Of a stretch of DNA of 52,681 nucleotides, positions 42,157 to 51,602 are shown piece after piece (position 1 is the first letter of the stretch; each line of letters begins with the position of its first letter). The DNA lies in contig JAEYQK010000006.1 of NCBI GenBank assembly GCA_023410055.1, positions 1 through 52,681 on the forward strand, read 5' to 3'. Position numbers and translations under genes: made by a program. Source of the stretch: Acidobacteriota bacterium. GTDB lineage: Bacteria > Acidobacteriota > Terriglobia > Terriglobales > Acidobacteriaceae. The notes beneath the pieces were generated by a model, which had not been told where the DNA came from, searched no databases, and saw only the letters and a program-made list of their open reading frames with translations.

Positions 42157-42669
42157 TTACTGTGCCTCTAGCTTCTTTCGCGGCTCGCCGGCCTCTACGG
42201 CCCGCAACTCTGATTCGGTCAAAAAGGCATCGGCCTTGACGACCGGAACCACCGTGGGCATTTCACCGGCCGGATCAAAAACCGTCAACCCGCGATACCA
42301 GCATCGCTCGTCTCCGCGAAACGCGTGCGGTAATGCTAAAACATTGCCCATTTCCGCCATTCGGTCAATATGACTAACGAGTAATGCTACCTTCGAATTC
42401 CGTAACACAAGCACCCTGGTCGCATGAGAGGGGATCATCCGAAAATAGAGGTTCGCATCAACGACATAGTAGCTGCGCCCTTCCCTTTTCAGCTTGTACT
42501 TCACTTTTGGAACCAGCAGATCGGAGGCGATTCCAATTTCTTGCAGACCCTCGGTATTACGTATCTCCTCGACCGCGGCCGCCGCAATCGCGAACACATA
42601 GTCACCAACGCCGAACAGAATCACCGGCTCAGTGCGTTGCGCCACTTTCTTTTCGGGCGGACGCTTCAT
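42157..42669 (-). CDS. CheW-like adaptor protein (2), divergent
   Basis: A 170-residue CheW-like protein. VILFGVGDYVFAIAAAAVEEIRNTEGL resembles the first strands and RSYYVVDANLYFRM the middle of the domain, while ATRVLVLRNSKVALLVSHIDRM corresponds to the second half. The usual G-I-x-N-L-R-G-x-I-x-P-V motif is weak, so coupling function is less certain. The ATG overlaps the end of cheB by four bases (ATGA). Confidence 0.75.
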   Translation of the reverse strand: MKRPPEKKVAQRTEPVILFGVGDYVFAIAAAAVEEIRNTEGLQEIGIASDLLVPKVKYKLKREGRSYYVVDANLYFRMIPSHATRVLVLRNSKVALLVSHIDRMAEMGNVLALPHAFRGDERCWYRGLTVFDPAGEMPTVVPVVKADAFLTESELRAVEAGEPRKKLEAQ

Positions 42670-43841
42670 AACACTCCGACTTTCTGAGCGCCGTACACGT
42701 ACAACACACGCTTCTCGATGGCCGCATAGATGTCGTCGATCCCAAGGACCTGGTCTACGGCGCCAGTCTTGATGGCCTCTGACGGCATCCCGAAGATGAC
42801 GGAGGTCGCTTCGTCCTGCGCCAGTACGTAACCGCTCGCGTTCTTGATTGGCTTCACTCCCCTGGATCCGTCGCCACCCATACCGGTCAAAACGACGGCT
42901 ATCGCCATGTTTCCGGCGAAAGCGGCAACGGTCTCCATCGTCAGGTCAGCGCAGGGGCGGTAGCCATTGACGCGCGGGCCATCATCCAGCGTCAATCTTC
43001 CAGTGGGAGAGACGCGCATGTGATGGGAACCGGGGCAGACATATAACGCGCCCGGATGCATCAGTTCGCCCTGTTCGGCTTCCTTCACTTTGATCGATGC
43101 AATCTCGGAAAGCTGCTGGCTGAACTTGGAAGTAAATACTCCGGGCATGTGCTGCACAAGCAGGACGCTGCCGGGGAAATTGCTCGGGAACCGGGGCACA
43201 AGACGCATCAGAACCTGGGGGCCGCCAGTTGAAGCCGCTAGTATCACCACCGGGAACTTGGTGCCTGGGCGTACGGGATTGGGATTCGTCGAAAACACAG
43301 TAGTAACGCCTGCTGGGGCCACGCTTGCTGCTGCAGCACGCACCATTGGGGTCTCCGCTGCGCTCTGGGTCGCTGCAACTCGCTCGACGGCCATGTCTTG
43401 CAGTGTGGCTCTTGAGGCGTTGCGCACGACCCTGACCTTCGCCGCCAATTTCAGCTTGCGGCACAATTCCTCGCGCACGCTGTTCATATCGAGATCAATG
43501 CCGGCGGAAGGCTTTGTCACGAAATCGATTGCACCCAATTCCAAAGCACGAAGGGTCGGTTCGGCGCCGTCGCGAGACTCCGAGCTGACGATGACAATGG
43601 GCCGGGGGTTGGTGGACATAATGATCTCAGTGGCCTGCAAGCCGTCCACATGGGGCATATTGATGTCCATGGTTATGACGTCGGGTTTGAGCTTTTCAGC
43701 CATGGAGATGGCCTCTCGCCCGTCTTTGGCGATGCCCAAAACTTCAAGGTTCGGATCGGCACCGATTATGCTCTGAAGCACACGGCACATGAAAGCCGAG
43801 TCATCGACGACCAAAACCCCGTATTTACCTGCCGTGGTCAT
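42666..43841 (-). CDS. cheB: Chemotaxis methylesterase/glutaminase CheB
   Basis: A 391-residue CheB. The receiver has D13/D14 (VVDDSAFMCR), D59 (VITMDINMP) and K110 (FVTKPSA). A linker (120-195) precedes the methylesterase with catalytic S204 (LAASTGGPQ), H231 (LVQHMPGVFT) and D323 (LTGMGGDGSRG). It removes methyl groups from MCP glutamates and is switched on by CheA phosphorylation. The gene overlaps the preceding cheA by four bases and is overlapped by the next CheW-like gene, so it is tightly coupled in translation. Confidence 0.97.
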   Translation of the reverse strand: MTTAGKYGVLVVDDSAFMCRVLQSIIGADPNLEVLGIAKDGREAISMAEKLKPDVITMDINMPHVDGLQATEIIMSTNPRPIVIVSSESRDGAEPTLRALELGAIDFVTKPSAGIDLDMNSVREELCRKLKLAAKVRVVRNASRATLQDMAVERVAATQSAAETPMVRAAAASVAPAGVTTVFSTNPNPVRPGTKFPVVILAASTGGPQVLMRLVPRFPSNFPGSVLLVQHMPGVFTSKFSQQLSEIASIKVKEAEQGELMHPGALYVCPGSHHMRVSPTGRLTLDDGPRVNGYRPCADLTMETVAAFAGNMAIAVVLTGMGGDGSRGVKPIKNASGYVLAQDEATSVIFGMPSEAIKTGAVDQVLGIDDIYAAIEKRVLYVYGAQKVGVL

Positions 43842-46800
43842 TGTCTACCCTGTTCCACTCCAACCGCAGTATTTTGCGCCATCGTTCCGCTTGGTTTAGG
43901 CGCCCCGGGAGGCCCAATTAATCTTTGTACAGCCGACACAAACTGGTCTTCAGCGACGGGCTTGACAAGGAAGTCGACCGCACCTTGCTTCATGGCCTTG
44001 TCGCGATGCTTCATGCCGGCGCGAGACGTCACTACCACGACGGGGATGTTTCTGGTCGCGGGGTTCTGTTTCAGGTGCGTTATCAGTTCGTAACCATTCG
44101 TGCGAGGCATCTCAAGATCAGTGACAACCAGATCGCAACGAGTCTGGCTGACAATCTCTAAAGCCTCGAGGCCATCGCTCGCGAGTTTCACGCGGTAGCC
44201 GGCCTTTTCGAGCATACGGCCCACGAACTTGCGAACGCTGATCGAGTCGTCAGCCAAAACCACAACCTTCTCTTCCGGAATGAAGTCGATTGCTTCCTCG
44301 GGGATTTCGCCCATTGCCAGAGCTGAAGCTCCGGGGAAGAACAGCCGGGCAGCGTTGGCAGCCGTCATCAACGGTCTGCGCTCGATTGCTTCGCCGGCAA
44401 TCAGCCTGTTGACGTCGATAAGTAAAATCAGGCTGCCATCGGGTGCGATTGTCGCGCCCGGGAACAGCTTCACATTCCGTAGGTATTCGCCCAGGTTCTT
44501 GATGACGATTTCGTCCTTGCGCAGGACTTCTTCGACGACGATACCGATCTGGCGACCCGCCACGTTAACGATCACGAGACGGTAATACTCGTTCAGCGGT
44601 TCAATCGGATCGAGACCGAGTTGGCGATCCAGGCGGACAACCTCGGTGACGACATCGCGCACCTTGGTCATGGCCTTGCCGCCGACTTCTTCGATTTCCG
44701 ATTCGCGAATGCGCCTGATCTCCTCGACGAAGGCCAGCGGGAATGCAAAAATGGATTCGCCACAGCGAACGAACAACGCCTGCGAGATGATCAGGGTCAG
44801 CGGAACTTTCAGGGTGAAGCGAGTGCCGAAACCCTTCTGAGATTCGATCTCGATTTCACCATTCAGCGCGGCCAAATTCGATTTCACAACGTCGAGACCG
44901 ACGCCACGACCAGCCAACTCGGTCTTCTTGGGAGCGGTAGAGAATCCCGGATGGAACAGAAACTCCTGTAGATCGCGCTCCGTCAACCTCGCGGCATCGT
45001 CGGCACTGACGAATCCAAGTTCGACCGCTGTAGAACGGATCTTCTCGTAATCCAGACCCCGGCCGTCGTCCTCTACCTCGATATAGATGTGGTTCCCGCG
45101 ATGATAGGCACGAACGTAGATGTTCCCGTTGTCCGGTTTTCCCAATTCGTACCGCTTGTCGGGGCTCTCTATGCCGTGTGCGACCGCATTGCGGACCAAG
45201 TGCAGCAGCGGATCGGCCATCTGCTGAATGATGTTGTTGTCGAGTTCGGTCTCTGCGCCCGCCAGCGACAGCTCAACATTCTTATTGGCCGCCTTTGCGG
45301 CATCGCGCACCGTACGCGAAATGCGTGTGTAGAGATTGCCGATCGCCACCATGCGGGCGGCGGTAATTTCATCTTGCAGGCGGTGCGCGAGTTTCGTGAA
45401 CTCATCGATGTCGGAATCCACTCGCCGCACGAAGCCGTCGAGCTGTGTCAGGATTTCCGTGATGTCGGCGGAGATTTCTGTCAATGAACGAGAAAGGATG
45501 CTGAACTCGTCGTAGCGATCCATTTCGAGTTCGCTGAACTCGGCCAATGAGGCGTCGAACTTCTGGGAATAACTTGAATAGCCGCCACGGAATGGGAAAG
45601 ATTCGGCATTCGTACCCCATCCAGATCCCCCGCCATCAGCCGATCCCTGCGAGGAAGGCGCCGGAGAGTTAGAAGGAGTAGTGATTCGGCTGAATTCGTA
45701 TTTTTCCTGGAACTCGGTGACCTTGTCGGTCATTCGCGCTTTGCTGAAATTCAGTACGTCGGCAAGGCGCTCAAGTTCCGCAACGCGGCCCACCATGCGG
45801 GTGCGATTAATCACGAGTTCGCCGACCGCGTTCATCATGCGATCCAGGCGCTCAAGCGCGATACGAACGGAGCGCGATTGAGGAACTGCGCTGATGTCTT
45901 TTCGCAATCCGAGAATCGGTTCGAAGTCGGAGTCCTTGATCTGGGCAGCAGCAATGGGTGGTACAGGAACGTGAGGTACCGGATGAACCTCGGGCGCTGG
46001 TGCCTGCAAAGGTACAGGCTCGGCCTGCACAATCGGCTCTTCTGCTGAAGACAACGGCGTCTCGGCAACAGCGGATTCAGCTGCTTCAGGGGCCACTGCA
46101 TCTGTTGCGACTTCACCGGTAACTTGCTCTGCGACTTCGCCCTCTTCCGCTTCTTTCGGCACCAGGCGGTCAATGCGCGCGATGAGCTGTTTCGTAATGC
46201 GCTGGGCTTGAGGTTCGTCCTGCCACTGGCGGTAGAGATATTTCTTTAGAACATCAACCGAGTCGAGGCACAGATCAATGATTTCGGCGCTCGGTTGCAG
46301 GACTCCGTCACGAAGACGTCCGATGAGATCTTCGGCGCGGTGCGCTACGAGCGCTATCCGGGGAAGCCCGACCTGCGCCGCAGACCCCTTGACGGTGTGC
46401 ATGGCGCGGAAAAGGCGATGGATATCGTCCGGATTCGGATTCGCTTCGAGCGCGAGCAGACAGGCCGTAACCGTCTGCAGGTGCTCTTCGGCCTCTGGCA
46501 GGAAGAACTCAAGAATCTCGGCAGGAACCTCGCCATCCGGCGGCAACTCGAAGCTAGCGTCGCTGGAAACCTGCTCAGCAGCTGTTTCGACAGGCGCTGC
46601 GACAAGCTCTGCTTCAGGTTCAGCAACAGGTTCTGCCACCAGCGCTGATTCGATGGCAGGAGCATCGGCGACAGCCGGTTCTGCAGCTATTTCGGAACTT
46701 ACAATAGGTTCGGGGACAGACTCCTGCGCAGGAGCAGCTTCGAATGCTGGAGCGGTCGCATTCGGCTCCCCGGGAATTTGGGTCGCTTCTTCGAGATCGA

Positions 46801-47395
46801 GCAGCTCGTTCTTAAGACCGCTACCATCGTAGATTTCGACGGGGGCGTCCACAGCGAGGGGCGGCGCGTCGGAAGTAATCGGCTCGGCTTCCACCGGCTT
46901 CGACTCAAGCTCCGGAATATCCTCACGAGGCGGCCTCTGAGGCATTGCGGGCCGCGGCTTGCGTGCCTTCTGCTCAGTCTCCGTCTGCTCCGGTTCGGCT
47001 GGAGGCGCCTGAAACGCGAACGGATACTTGGCTTTGAAAGCCTTGACGTCGTCTTCAGCCTCGGCCGCGTTCGAACTTATCATCCAGAGATCAGACTCGA
47101 GTACGGCTACGGCTTCGGAGATGAACTCGACCAGCGGATTCGCCGCATCAGCGGCAATGCCGGCGTTCATCGCATACTGGAAAATGTGGGCAAGCTTGGC
47201 AGAAATCTCCGAGAACAGCGGGAACCCATACATTCCCGATGAGCCCTTGAGAGTGTGGGCAGCCATGTAGAGGCGCTCAAGGTCCTGCTGCGCCGGATAG
47301 GGATCGGCGAGGATTCCTGCGTATTCGCGCAGGAACTGCAGGTGCTCGGAAGCTTCCTGCAAAAAGACCTCGATGAATTCCTGTTCCGGGGTCAC
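43838..47395 (-). CDS. cheA: Hybrid chemotaxis histidine kinase CheA with two Hpt domains and a C-terminal receiver
   Basis: A 1185-residue kinase. Hpt1 (about 1-120) has H47 (AAHTLKGSSG); a long Glu/Pro/Ala-rich linker follows; Hpt2 (about 290-410) has H333 (AMHTVKGSAAQVG). After a second acidic linker come the dimerisation region (about 510-690, interrupted by a Ser/Gly-rich insert at 573-605), the ATPase (LVRNAVAHGIE, EDDGRGLD, AGRGVGLDVVKSNL), a CheW-like regulatory domain (860-1000), and a receiver (1045-1160) with D1049/D1050, D1093 and K1145. The P2 CheY-binding domain is absent. Architecture resembles pilus/gliding kinases (ChpA/FrzE-like). It overlaps cheR and cheB at the ends by four bases. 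Confidence 0.97.
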   Translation of the reverse strand: MTPEQEFIEVFLQEASEHLQFLREYAGILADPYPAQQDLERLYMAAHTLKGSSGMYGFPLFSEISAKLAHIFQYAMNAGIAADAANPLVEFISEAVAVLESDLWMISSNAAEAEDDVKAFKAKYPFAFQAPPAEPEQTETEQKARKPRPAMPQRPPREDIPELESKPVEAEPITSDAPPLAVDAPVEIYDGSGLKNELLDLEEATQIPGEPNATAPAFEAAPAQESVPEPIVSSEIAAEPAVADAPAIESALVAEPVAEPEAELVAAPVETAAEQVSSDASFELPPDGEVPAEILEFFLPEAEEHLQTVTACLLALEANPNPDDIHRLFRAMHTVKGSAAQVGLPRIALVAHRAEDLIGRLRDGVLQPSAEIIDLCLDSVDVLKKYLYRQWQDEPQAQRITKQLIARIDRLVPKEAEEGEVAEQVTGEVATDAVAPEAAESAVAETPLSSAEEPIVQAEPVPLQAPAPEVHPVPHVPVPPIAAAQIKDSDFEPILGLRKDISAVPQSRSVRIALERLDRMMNAVGELVINRTRMVGRVAELERLADVLNFSKARMTDKVTEFQEKYEFSRITTPSNSPAPSSQGSADGGGSGWGTNAESFPFRGGYSSYSQKFDASLAEFSELEMDRYDEFSILSRSLTEISADITEILTQLDGFVRRVDSDIDEFTKLAHRLQDEITAARMVAIGNLYTRISRTVRDAAKAANKNVELSLAGAETELDNNIIQQMADPLLHLVRNAVAHGIESPDKRYELGKPDNGNIYVRAYHRGNHIYIEVEDDGRGLDYEKIRSTAVELGFVSADDAARLTERDLQEFLFHPGFSTAPKKTELAGRGVGLDVVKSNLAALNGEIEIESQKGFGTRFTLKVPLTLIISQALFVRCGESIFAFPLAFVEEIRRIRESEIEEVGGKAMTKVRDVVTEVVRLDRQLGLDPIEPLNEYYRLVIVNVAGRQIGIVVEEVLRKDEIVIKNLGEYLRNVKLFPGATIAPDGSLILLIDVNRLIAGEAIERRPLMTAANAARLFFPGASALAMGEIPEEAIDFIPEEKVVVLADDSISVRKFVGRMLEKAGYRVKLASDGLEALEIVSQTRCDLVVTDLEMPRTNGYELITHLKQNPATRNIPVVVVTSRAGMKHRDKAMKQGAVDFLVKPVAEDQFVSAVQRLIGPPGAPKPSGTMAQNTAVGVEQGRQ

Positions 47396-48276
47396 CGCGC
47401 CACCTCACCCGCCGCCGCCGTCCCCGACGTGGAGATCGGGACATCGAGCGGCTTCTGATAAATTCTGCTGTCACCGTGCGTGATGGTCTTGAACTTAACG
47501 TTCGCGTATGCGGCGGTCTCGGCATGGCCGAGAAACAGGTAGCCGCCCGGTTCCAGATAGTCGAAGAACCGCTGCACCAATGCGTTACGTCGCTCTTCCG
47601 AAAAGTAGATCATCACGTTCATGCAAAAAATGCAGTCGAACCTGCCCACGTAAACTGGCTGAGCAAGATTCATCGGCGCAAAAGAAACCAGATTCCTAAG
47701 GCGCGGCTTTACCGCGTACCGCTCGCCACGGCGTTCGAAGTACGTGTCAACCTTCGGCCCCAATCTTTCTACAGAACCACGCGCGTAGACGCCATGCTCG
47801 GCGTGCTGCAATGCGCTGCGACTGATATCGGTCGCGAGAATCTGGATTTCCCACGCGTCGATAAACTCCAGAGTGTCCGCAATCGCCATTGCGATCGTGT
47901 AAGGCTCTTCCCCGGTGGAACAACCGGCACTCCATATGCGCAGCCTGCGCGGGTTCTCCCAAAACTTCTTCATGTGCATTTCCGGAAGCACTCGCTTCTG
48001 AAATGCCTCAAACACATCCGGATAGCGAAAGAACGAAGTCTCCTGTGTCAGCATCCGGGCTAGCAGTGCGTCGTACTCGACATTGGAAGCTTTTATGATC
48101 CTGAGCAGATCCGACCCGTGCGAGAGCCGTTTTTCGTTCACGTACTCTTGCACTCGCGTGTTGAAGAAGCGGTCCCTTGACGCGTCGAAAAGGATTCCCG
48201 AACGCGCTTCAATCAGAGCCCTGATCTCCGATAGTTCGTGCCCAGTTACAACTGCCGAGTTTGAATATTCCGCCAT
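47392..48276 (-). CDS. cheR: Chemotaxis protein methyltransferase CheR
   Basis: A 294-residue SAM-dependent methyltransferase that methylates glutamates of MCPs. The N-terminal helical domain (about 12-80) shows LIEARSGILFDASRDRFFNTRVQEY; the catalytic domain has RIWSAGCSTGEEPYTIAMAI (motif I), ILATDISRSALQHAEHGVY, and FDCIFCMNVMIYFSEERRNALVQRF. The start codon is standard and the stop overlaps the cheA start (ATGA). It pairs with the MCP and CheB of the same operon. Confidence 0.96.
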   Translation of the reverse strand: MAEYSNSAVVTGHELSEIRALIEARSGILFDASRDRFFNTRVQEYVNEKRLSHGSDLLRIIKASNVEYDALLARMLTQETSFFRYPDVFEAFQKRVLPEMHMKKFWENPRRLRIWSAGCSTGEEPYTIAMAIADTLEFIDAWEIQILATDISRSALQHAEHGVYARGSVERLGPKVDTYFERRGERYAVKPRLRNLVSFAPMNLAQPVYVGRFDCIFCMNVMIYFSEERRNALVQRFFDYLEPGGYLFLGHAETAAYANVKFKTITHGDSRIYQKPLDVPISTSGTAAAGEVAR

Positions 48277-48329
48277 GAAAACCAGTACCTAGTTCTTAGT
48301 ACCTAGTACTCAGAAGAAGGTCGATGCTT

Positions 48330-49775
48330 CTACCTCGCCGCTGCGACAACTTGTGGCTTCGGCGCCTGTGCCGGCATGAAAGGCTGTTGAGTCCCATTGG
48401 AGACTCGGAACTGAGACAGCGCTTCGTTAAGTTGTTCGCTCAGCTTCACCATCTGCTCGACCGTGCGTGCCGTCTGACGCGCACCTTGCGAGGTCTGACG
48501 CGTAATGTTCGAGATGATCTGCATGGCATTGGCCACGCCTTCCGTACCGCGCACCTGTTGCTTGGAAGCGAGGGAGATTTCTTGAACGAGTTCAGCTGAC
48601 TGGCGAACGACGCTCGAAATGGCGTCCAGCGCGCGACCGGCCTGATCGGCCAGTCTCGCTCCGACTTCCACTTCCTTCGTGCCTTCTTCCATGACGACTA
48701 CCGCTTCGTTCGTTTCCGCCTGGATGGCCTTGATCAGAGCAGCGATGTCTTTGGTCGCGCTGCGGGAGTGTTCGGCCAACTTGCGGACTTCGTCTGCGAC
48801 GACGGCGAAACCGCGTCCGGCCTCACCTGCGCGGGCCGCTTCGATGGCGGCGTTCAACGCGAGAAGGTTCGTCTGCTCGGTGATGTCGTTAATAACGTTG
48901 ATGATCTCGCTGATTTCCAGTGAGCGGTCGCCTAGCGACTTGATCTTCTTTGCGGTGGCTTGCACCGAAGCGCGAATGCGTTGCATGCCTTCCAGCGTGT
49001 CGCGGACGGCGCGGTTGCCCTGCTCGGCGGCGTCGAGTGCGCGACGGGCGGCTTCGGCGCTCGCTTCGGCGTTGTTCGACACCTGTTTCATCGAGACCGT
49101 CAGCTCTTCAACGGCCGATGAGGTATTCGTGATTTCCTGGTCCTGCTGGGTGGCACCGTTCGCCATCTCTTCTGAAGAGACAAGGATTTCGTTCGCGCTG
49201 GTGGACACGTCAATGGCGGCCTTGCGAACGCGCTCGAGCACCTTGGCGAAGTTGTCGAGCATGTAGTTGACTGAATCAACGACGTTGCCGAGAGCGTCTT
49301 GCGTGACCTTGCCGCGCAGGGTGAGGTCGCCGCGCGCGATCTGGCTGACGATGGTAAGGAAGTCCGTAACCGAGCGCTGGAGTTCTTCCTGGGCCTGCTG
49401 CGTGGAAATGGCTTTCCCTGCGCGCTCGGCTGTTCTCGTCAGATTCTGAGCGATCAGTCCAAAGTCGTCTTGGCTATCGATGGTGACCGTTGCCTTATAG
49501 TCGGCGGCGCCCAGGCGCTCAGAAAAACCGGTCAGTTCTTCGACAGGCTTCAACACGCGCGCGTACAGAATCCAGCCCAGAGCTGCGGTGATCAGAACCA
49601 GTAAACCGCAAGCGGCCAGCAGTTTCATGGGACTGCCCGATGGGCCGAAGGCGTCGAAGAACGAAAGCCCATTGGCCTTCGAACCCGCCGAAAACGAAAG
49701 CGCCAGCACTGTGATCAACACCAAGAGGTTGATCACCACCAGCAGCCAAATGGTCGAACCCAAACGACCCTTCAT
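48330..49775 (-). CDS. Methyl-accepting chemotaxis protein with a minimal extracellular loop
   Basis: A 481-residue MCP, starting at ATG 49775 (GGAGG eight bases upstream). Two membrane helices (IWLLVVINLLVLITVLALSF and KLLAACGLLVLITAALGWILY) are separated by only about 20 residues, so there is no periplasmic sensor domain. A HAMP follows TM2, and a second HAMP-like segment (LQRSVTDFLTIVSQIARGDLTLRGKV) lies after a coiled coil. The signalling domain carries the hairpin tip EQTNLLALNAAIEAARAGEAGRGFAVVADEVRKLAE. Input must come from membrane or cytoplasmic cues, or from another protein, as in PilJ- or FrzCD-type receptors. Confidence 0.93.
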   Translation of the reverse strand: MKGRLGSTIWLLVVINLLVLITVLALSFSAGSKANGLSFFDAFGPSGSPMKLLAACGLLVLITAALGWILYARVLKPVEELTGFSERLGAADYKATVTIDSQDDFGLIAQNLTRTAERAGKAISTQQAQEELQRSVTDFLTIVSQIARGDLTLRGKVTQDALGNVVDSVNYMLDNFAKVLERVRKAAIDVSTSANEILVSSEEMANGATQQDQEITNTSSAVEELTVSMKQVSNNAEASAEAARRALDAAEQGNRAVRDTLEGMQRIRASVQATAKKIKSLGDRSLEISEIINVINDITEQTNLLALNAAIEAARAGEAGRGFAVVADEVRKLAEHSRSATKDIAALIKAIQAETNEAVVVMEEGTKEVEVGARLADQAGRALDAISSVVRQSAELVQEISLASKQQVRGTEGVANAMQIISNITRQTSQGARQTARTVEQMVKLSEQLNEALSQFRVSNGTQQPFMPAQAPKPQVVAAAR

Positions 49776-49839
49776 AAACGTCCTCCACACGGAACACTGC
49801 CGCGCAAAATACCTCAAAATCCAAAACTACTGACTCGTC

Positions 49840-50379
49840 CTAAATCACCGTCATCGGGAACACCCGGACAAGTCTTTTCAAGTCGATCGCCAGCGCCAGC
49901 CGGTCTTCATGGCGCAACATTCCGCAACAATGCGGTACATCCTTCGGAGCCTGATCGAGCATTAACTGCTCGGTTGTCGTAAAAGTGCCGATGACTTCGT
50001 CTGCTGCAATGCCAATCTGCACTGTTGACCCAGGTTCTTCACCTGGCATAAAGGCCACAACAACACGTTTCGGCAAGAAATCGGGCCGACGTCCCTCGCT
50101 GACCGCAATATCAATGACGGGCACGATCGAACCACGCAAATTGAAAATGCCCATCAGGAAAGGCGGGGCCAGCGGCACCTTCGTCACTGACGGCCAGTCC
50201 ACTACTTCTTCAACATCGAGTACCGCCAGACAGAAGCGCTCACGCCCCGCGCGAAAGACGCAGTACTGGAACGTCGGGAGCGCTTCTTCCTGCTCGATGA
50301 CCAGACCAGTTTCGGTCTGCTCTTCCGGCTGCTGCTCCGCCACCTGCTCCGCCGCGTTATTGACGACCTCTTCCGGCAC
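49840..50379 (-). CDS. cheW: CheW-like adaptor protein (3)
   Basis: A 179-residue CheW with an acidic N-terminal tail (1-35). QYCVFRAGRERFCLAVLDVEEVVDW, PPFLMGIFNLRGSIVPVIDI and VQIGIAADEVIGTF are the conserved core, and the G-I-F-N-L-R-G-x-I-V-P-V-I-D motif is complete, so this is the most canonical CheW of the operon. It sits between the MCP and a CheY and should couple the MCP to CheA. Confidence 0.93.
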   Translation of the reverse strand: MPEEVVNNAAEQVAEQQPEEQTETGLVIEQEEALPTFQYCVFRAGRERFCLAVLDVEEVVDWPSVTKVPLAPPFLMGIFNLRGSIVPVIDIAVSEGRRPDFLPKRVVVAFMPGEEPGSTVQIGIAADEVIGTFTTTEQLMLDQAPKDVPHCCGMLRHEDRLALAIDLKRLVRVFPMTVI

Positions 50380-50388
50380 TCTGCTCTC

Positions 50389-50766
50389 CTACGCTCCAAC
50401 CGGCATAAACTTTTGAACTTCACCCAGCAACTGCTCTCGTGTAAACGGTTTCACAACGTAACCGTCGGCACCCTGCATCTGTGCCCAGTACTTGTCGCTG
50501 TCACCGTCTTTGGAGGTAACAAGCACGACAGGAATGTTTTTGTACTCCGGGTGATTCTTCAGTTCCCGGCAGGCTTGAAAACCATTGCGCTGGGGCATGA
50601 CGACATCCATCAAAATCATGCCGGGACGTTCCACATCGATCGTCGGCTCAAGCTGCGTGGGGTCCATGATTGCGACGGACCAATACCCAGCCTGCTCCAG
50701 CACAGCCTGCATGAGCTTGATTTCCGCCATCGAATCATCCACGATCAAAATCTTTTTCAGCGACAC
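50389..50766 (-). CDS. CheY-like response regulator (PilG/PilH-like)
   Basis: A 125-residue receiver with D10/D11 (LIVDDSMAE), D54 (MILMDVVMPQRNGFQ), T/S at about 86 and K107 (YVVKPFT). The D-x-V-M-P-x-x-N-G-F-Q wording and the GADGYVVKPF ending resemble PilH/PilG of type IV pilus chemosensory systems. It has no output domain. Ten bases separate it from the CheW gene. It is the likely target of CheA. Confidence 0.93.
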   Translation of the reverse strand: MSLKKILIVDDSMAEIKLMQAVLEQAGYWSVAIMDPTQLEPTIDVERPGMILMDVVMPQRNGFQACRELKNHPEYKNIPVVLVTSKDGDSDKYWAQMQGADGYVVKPFTREQLLGEVQKFMPVGA

Positions 50767-50892
50767 AGGGTTCTCCCCGCACTATTCCTACGACAGATAA
50801 GCAACTGCGCAGCCAGCATGGTCTTCTCATGCCGTTCGCGCCGTTTACTTGATCTTCAATCTATTCAAACACTTGCAACGACCACCTTACCA

Positions 50893-51576
50893 CTACGAAC
50901 CAGAGGCGAACAATTGAGACTGTGGTTTCGTCTCACGATGAGACTCCTTCTCAACGAACTTCATCTCCATCTCAAGAGACGAGAACCGTTGCACAATCTC
51001 GTGAATTCTCAGGGCCATGGTATGAATGGTCGATACCTGATCCCGCATCTGTGGCGACATCGCCCCAGGTTCTAGCAACAAAAGCTCTGCATTCCCCAGC
51101 ACGGAGGTCAGTGCGTTATTCAAGCCGTGCCGCATCTCGCCCATATAGCGGCCAAGAGTGGCATCGCGCTCTTGTGATTGAGCCTTGCTCTCCGCCTTCT
51201 CTGCTCTCGACTGCGACTCGACACGGCGCAAACACTCGGCAGCGAGCAGTATCAGCGCATCGACCCACCCTTCGTGACTTCTCAATACCAGAATCCTCGG
51301 GTGAGACTCACGAACGGATTTCGCCGATGCGCCGTCTTCAGCAACTAGGATGGTTGGTCTTGTCGCGGGAGCCAACGCACCGAGTATTTTCTTGACCTGG
51401 TCCTGTTCTACGCCCCCGATGATCGCAACCTCATAGGCTGCCGTGATCGCACCCGCACACAATTGACTGCTCATTACCGTGAAGCCGGGCACAGTTCGCT
51501 CCATCTGCCAGCGGTTAACGACGATGCGCGAAAACTCCGCTTCATCGGAAATGATGAGGACCGTGGGTTGACTCAT
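50893..51576 (-). CDS. Signalling protein with pseudo-receiver and DHp domain but no kinase ATPase domain
   Basis: A 227-residue protein starting at ATG 51576 (an in-frame GTG/ATG start at 51621 would overlap the upstream gene further). Residues 1-110 have receiver-like alternation (VLIISDEAEFSRIVV, then ATRPTILVAEDGA) without a phosphoacceptor Asp in the usual place. Residues 115-140 are a charged coiled coil. Residues 140-205 match a HisKA-type dimerisation/phosphotransfer helix pair with MRHGLNNALTSVLGNAELLL (H150) and MALRIHEIVQRFSSLE. No HATPase domain follows, so it cannot autophosphorylate. It may be a histidine phosphotransfer protein or a scaffold binding CheA-like partners. Confidence 0.75.
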   Translation of the reverse strand: MSQPTVLIISDEAEFSRIVVNRWQMERTVPGFTVMSSQLCAGAITAAYEVAIIGGVEQDQVKKILGALAPATRPTILVAEDGASAKSVRESHPRILVLRSHEGWVDALILLAAECLRRVESQSRAEKAESKAQSQERDATLGRYMGEMRHGLNNALTSVLGNAELLLLEPGAMSPQMRDQVSTIHTMALRIHEIVQRFSSLEMEMKFVEKESHRETKPQSQLFASGS

Positions 51577-51602
51577 TCGGCGTCCTTCGTAGTGCTCAGC
51601 AT

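Noticed and set aside
45089..45487. Plus-strand frames of up to 195 codons across the chemosensory cluster
   Set aside because: All are antisense to genes with complete signatures (cheA, MCP, cheR) and are shadows of their codon bias.
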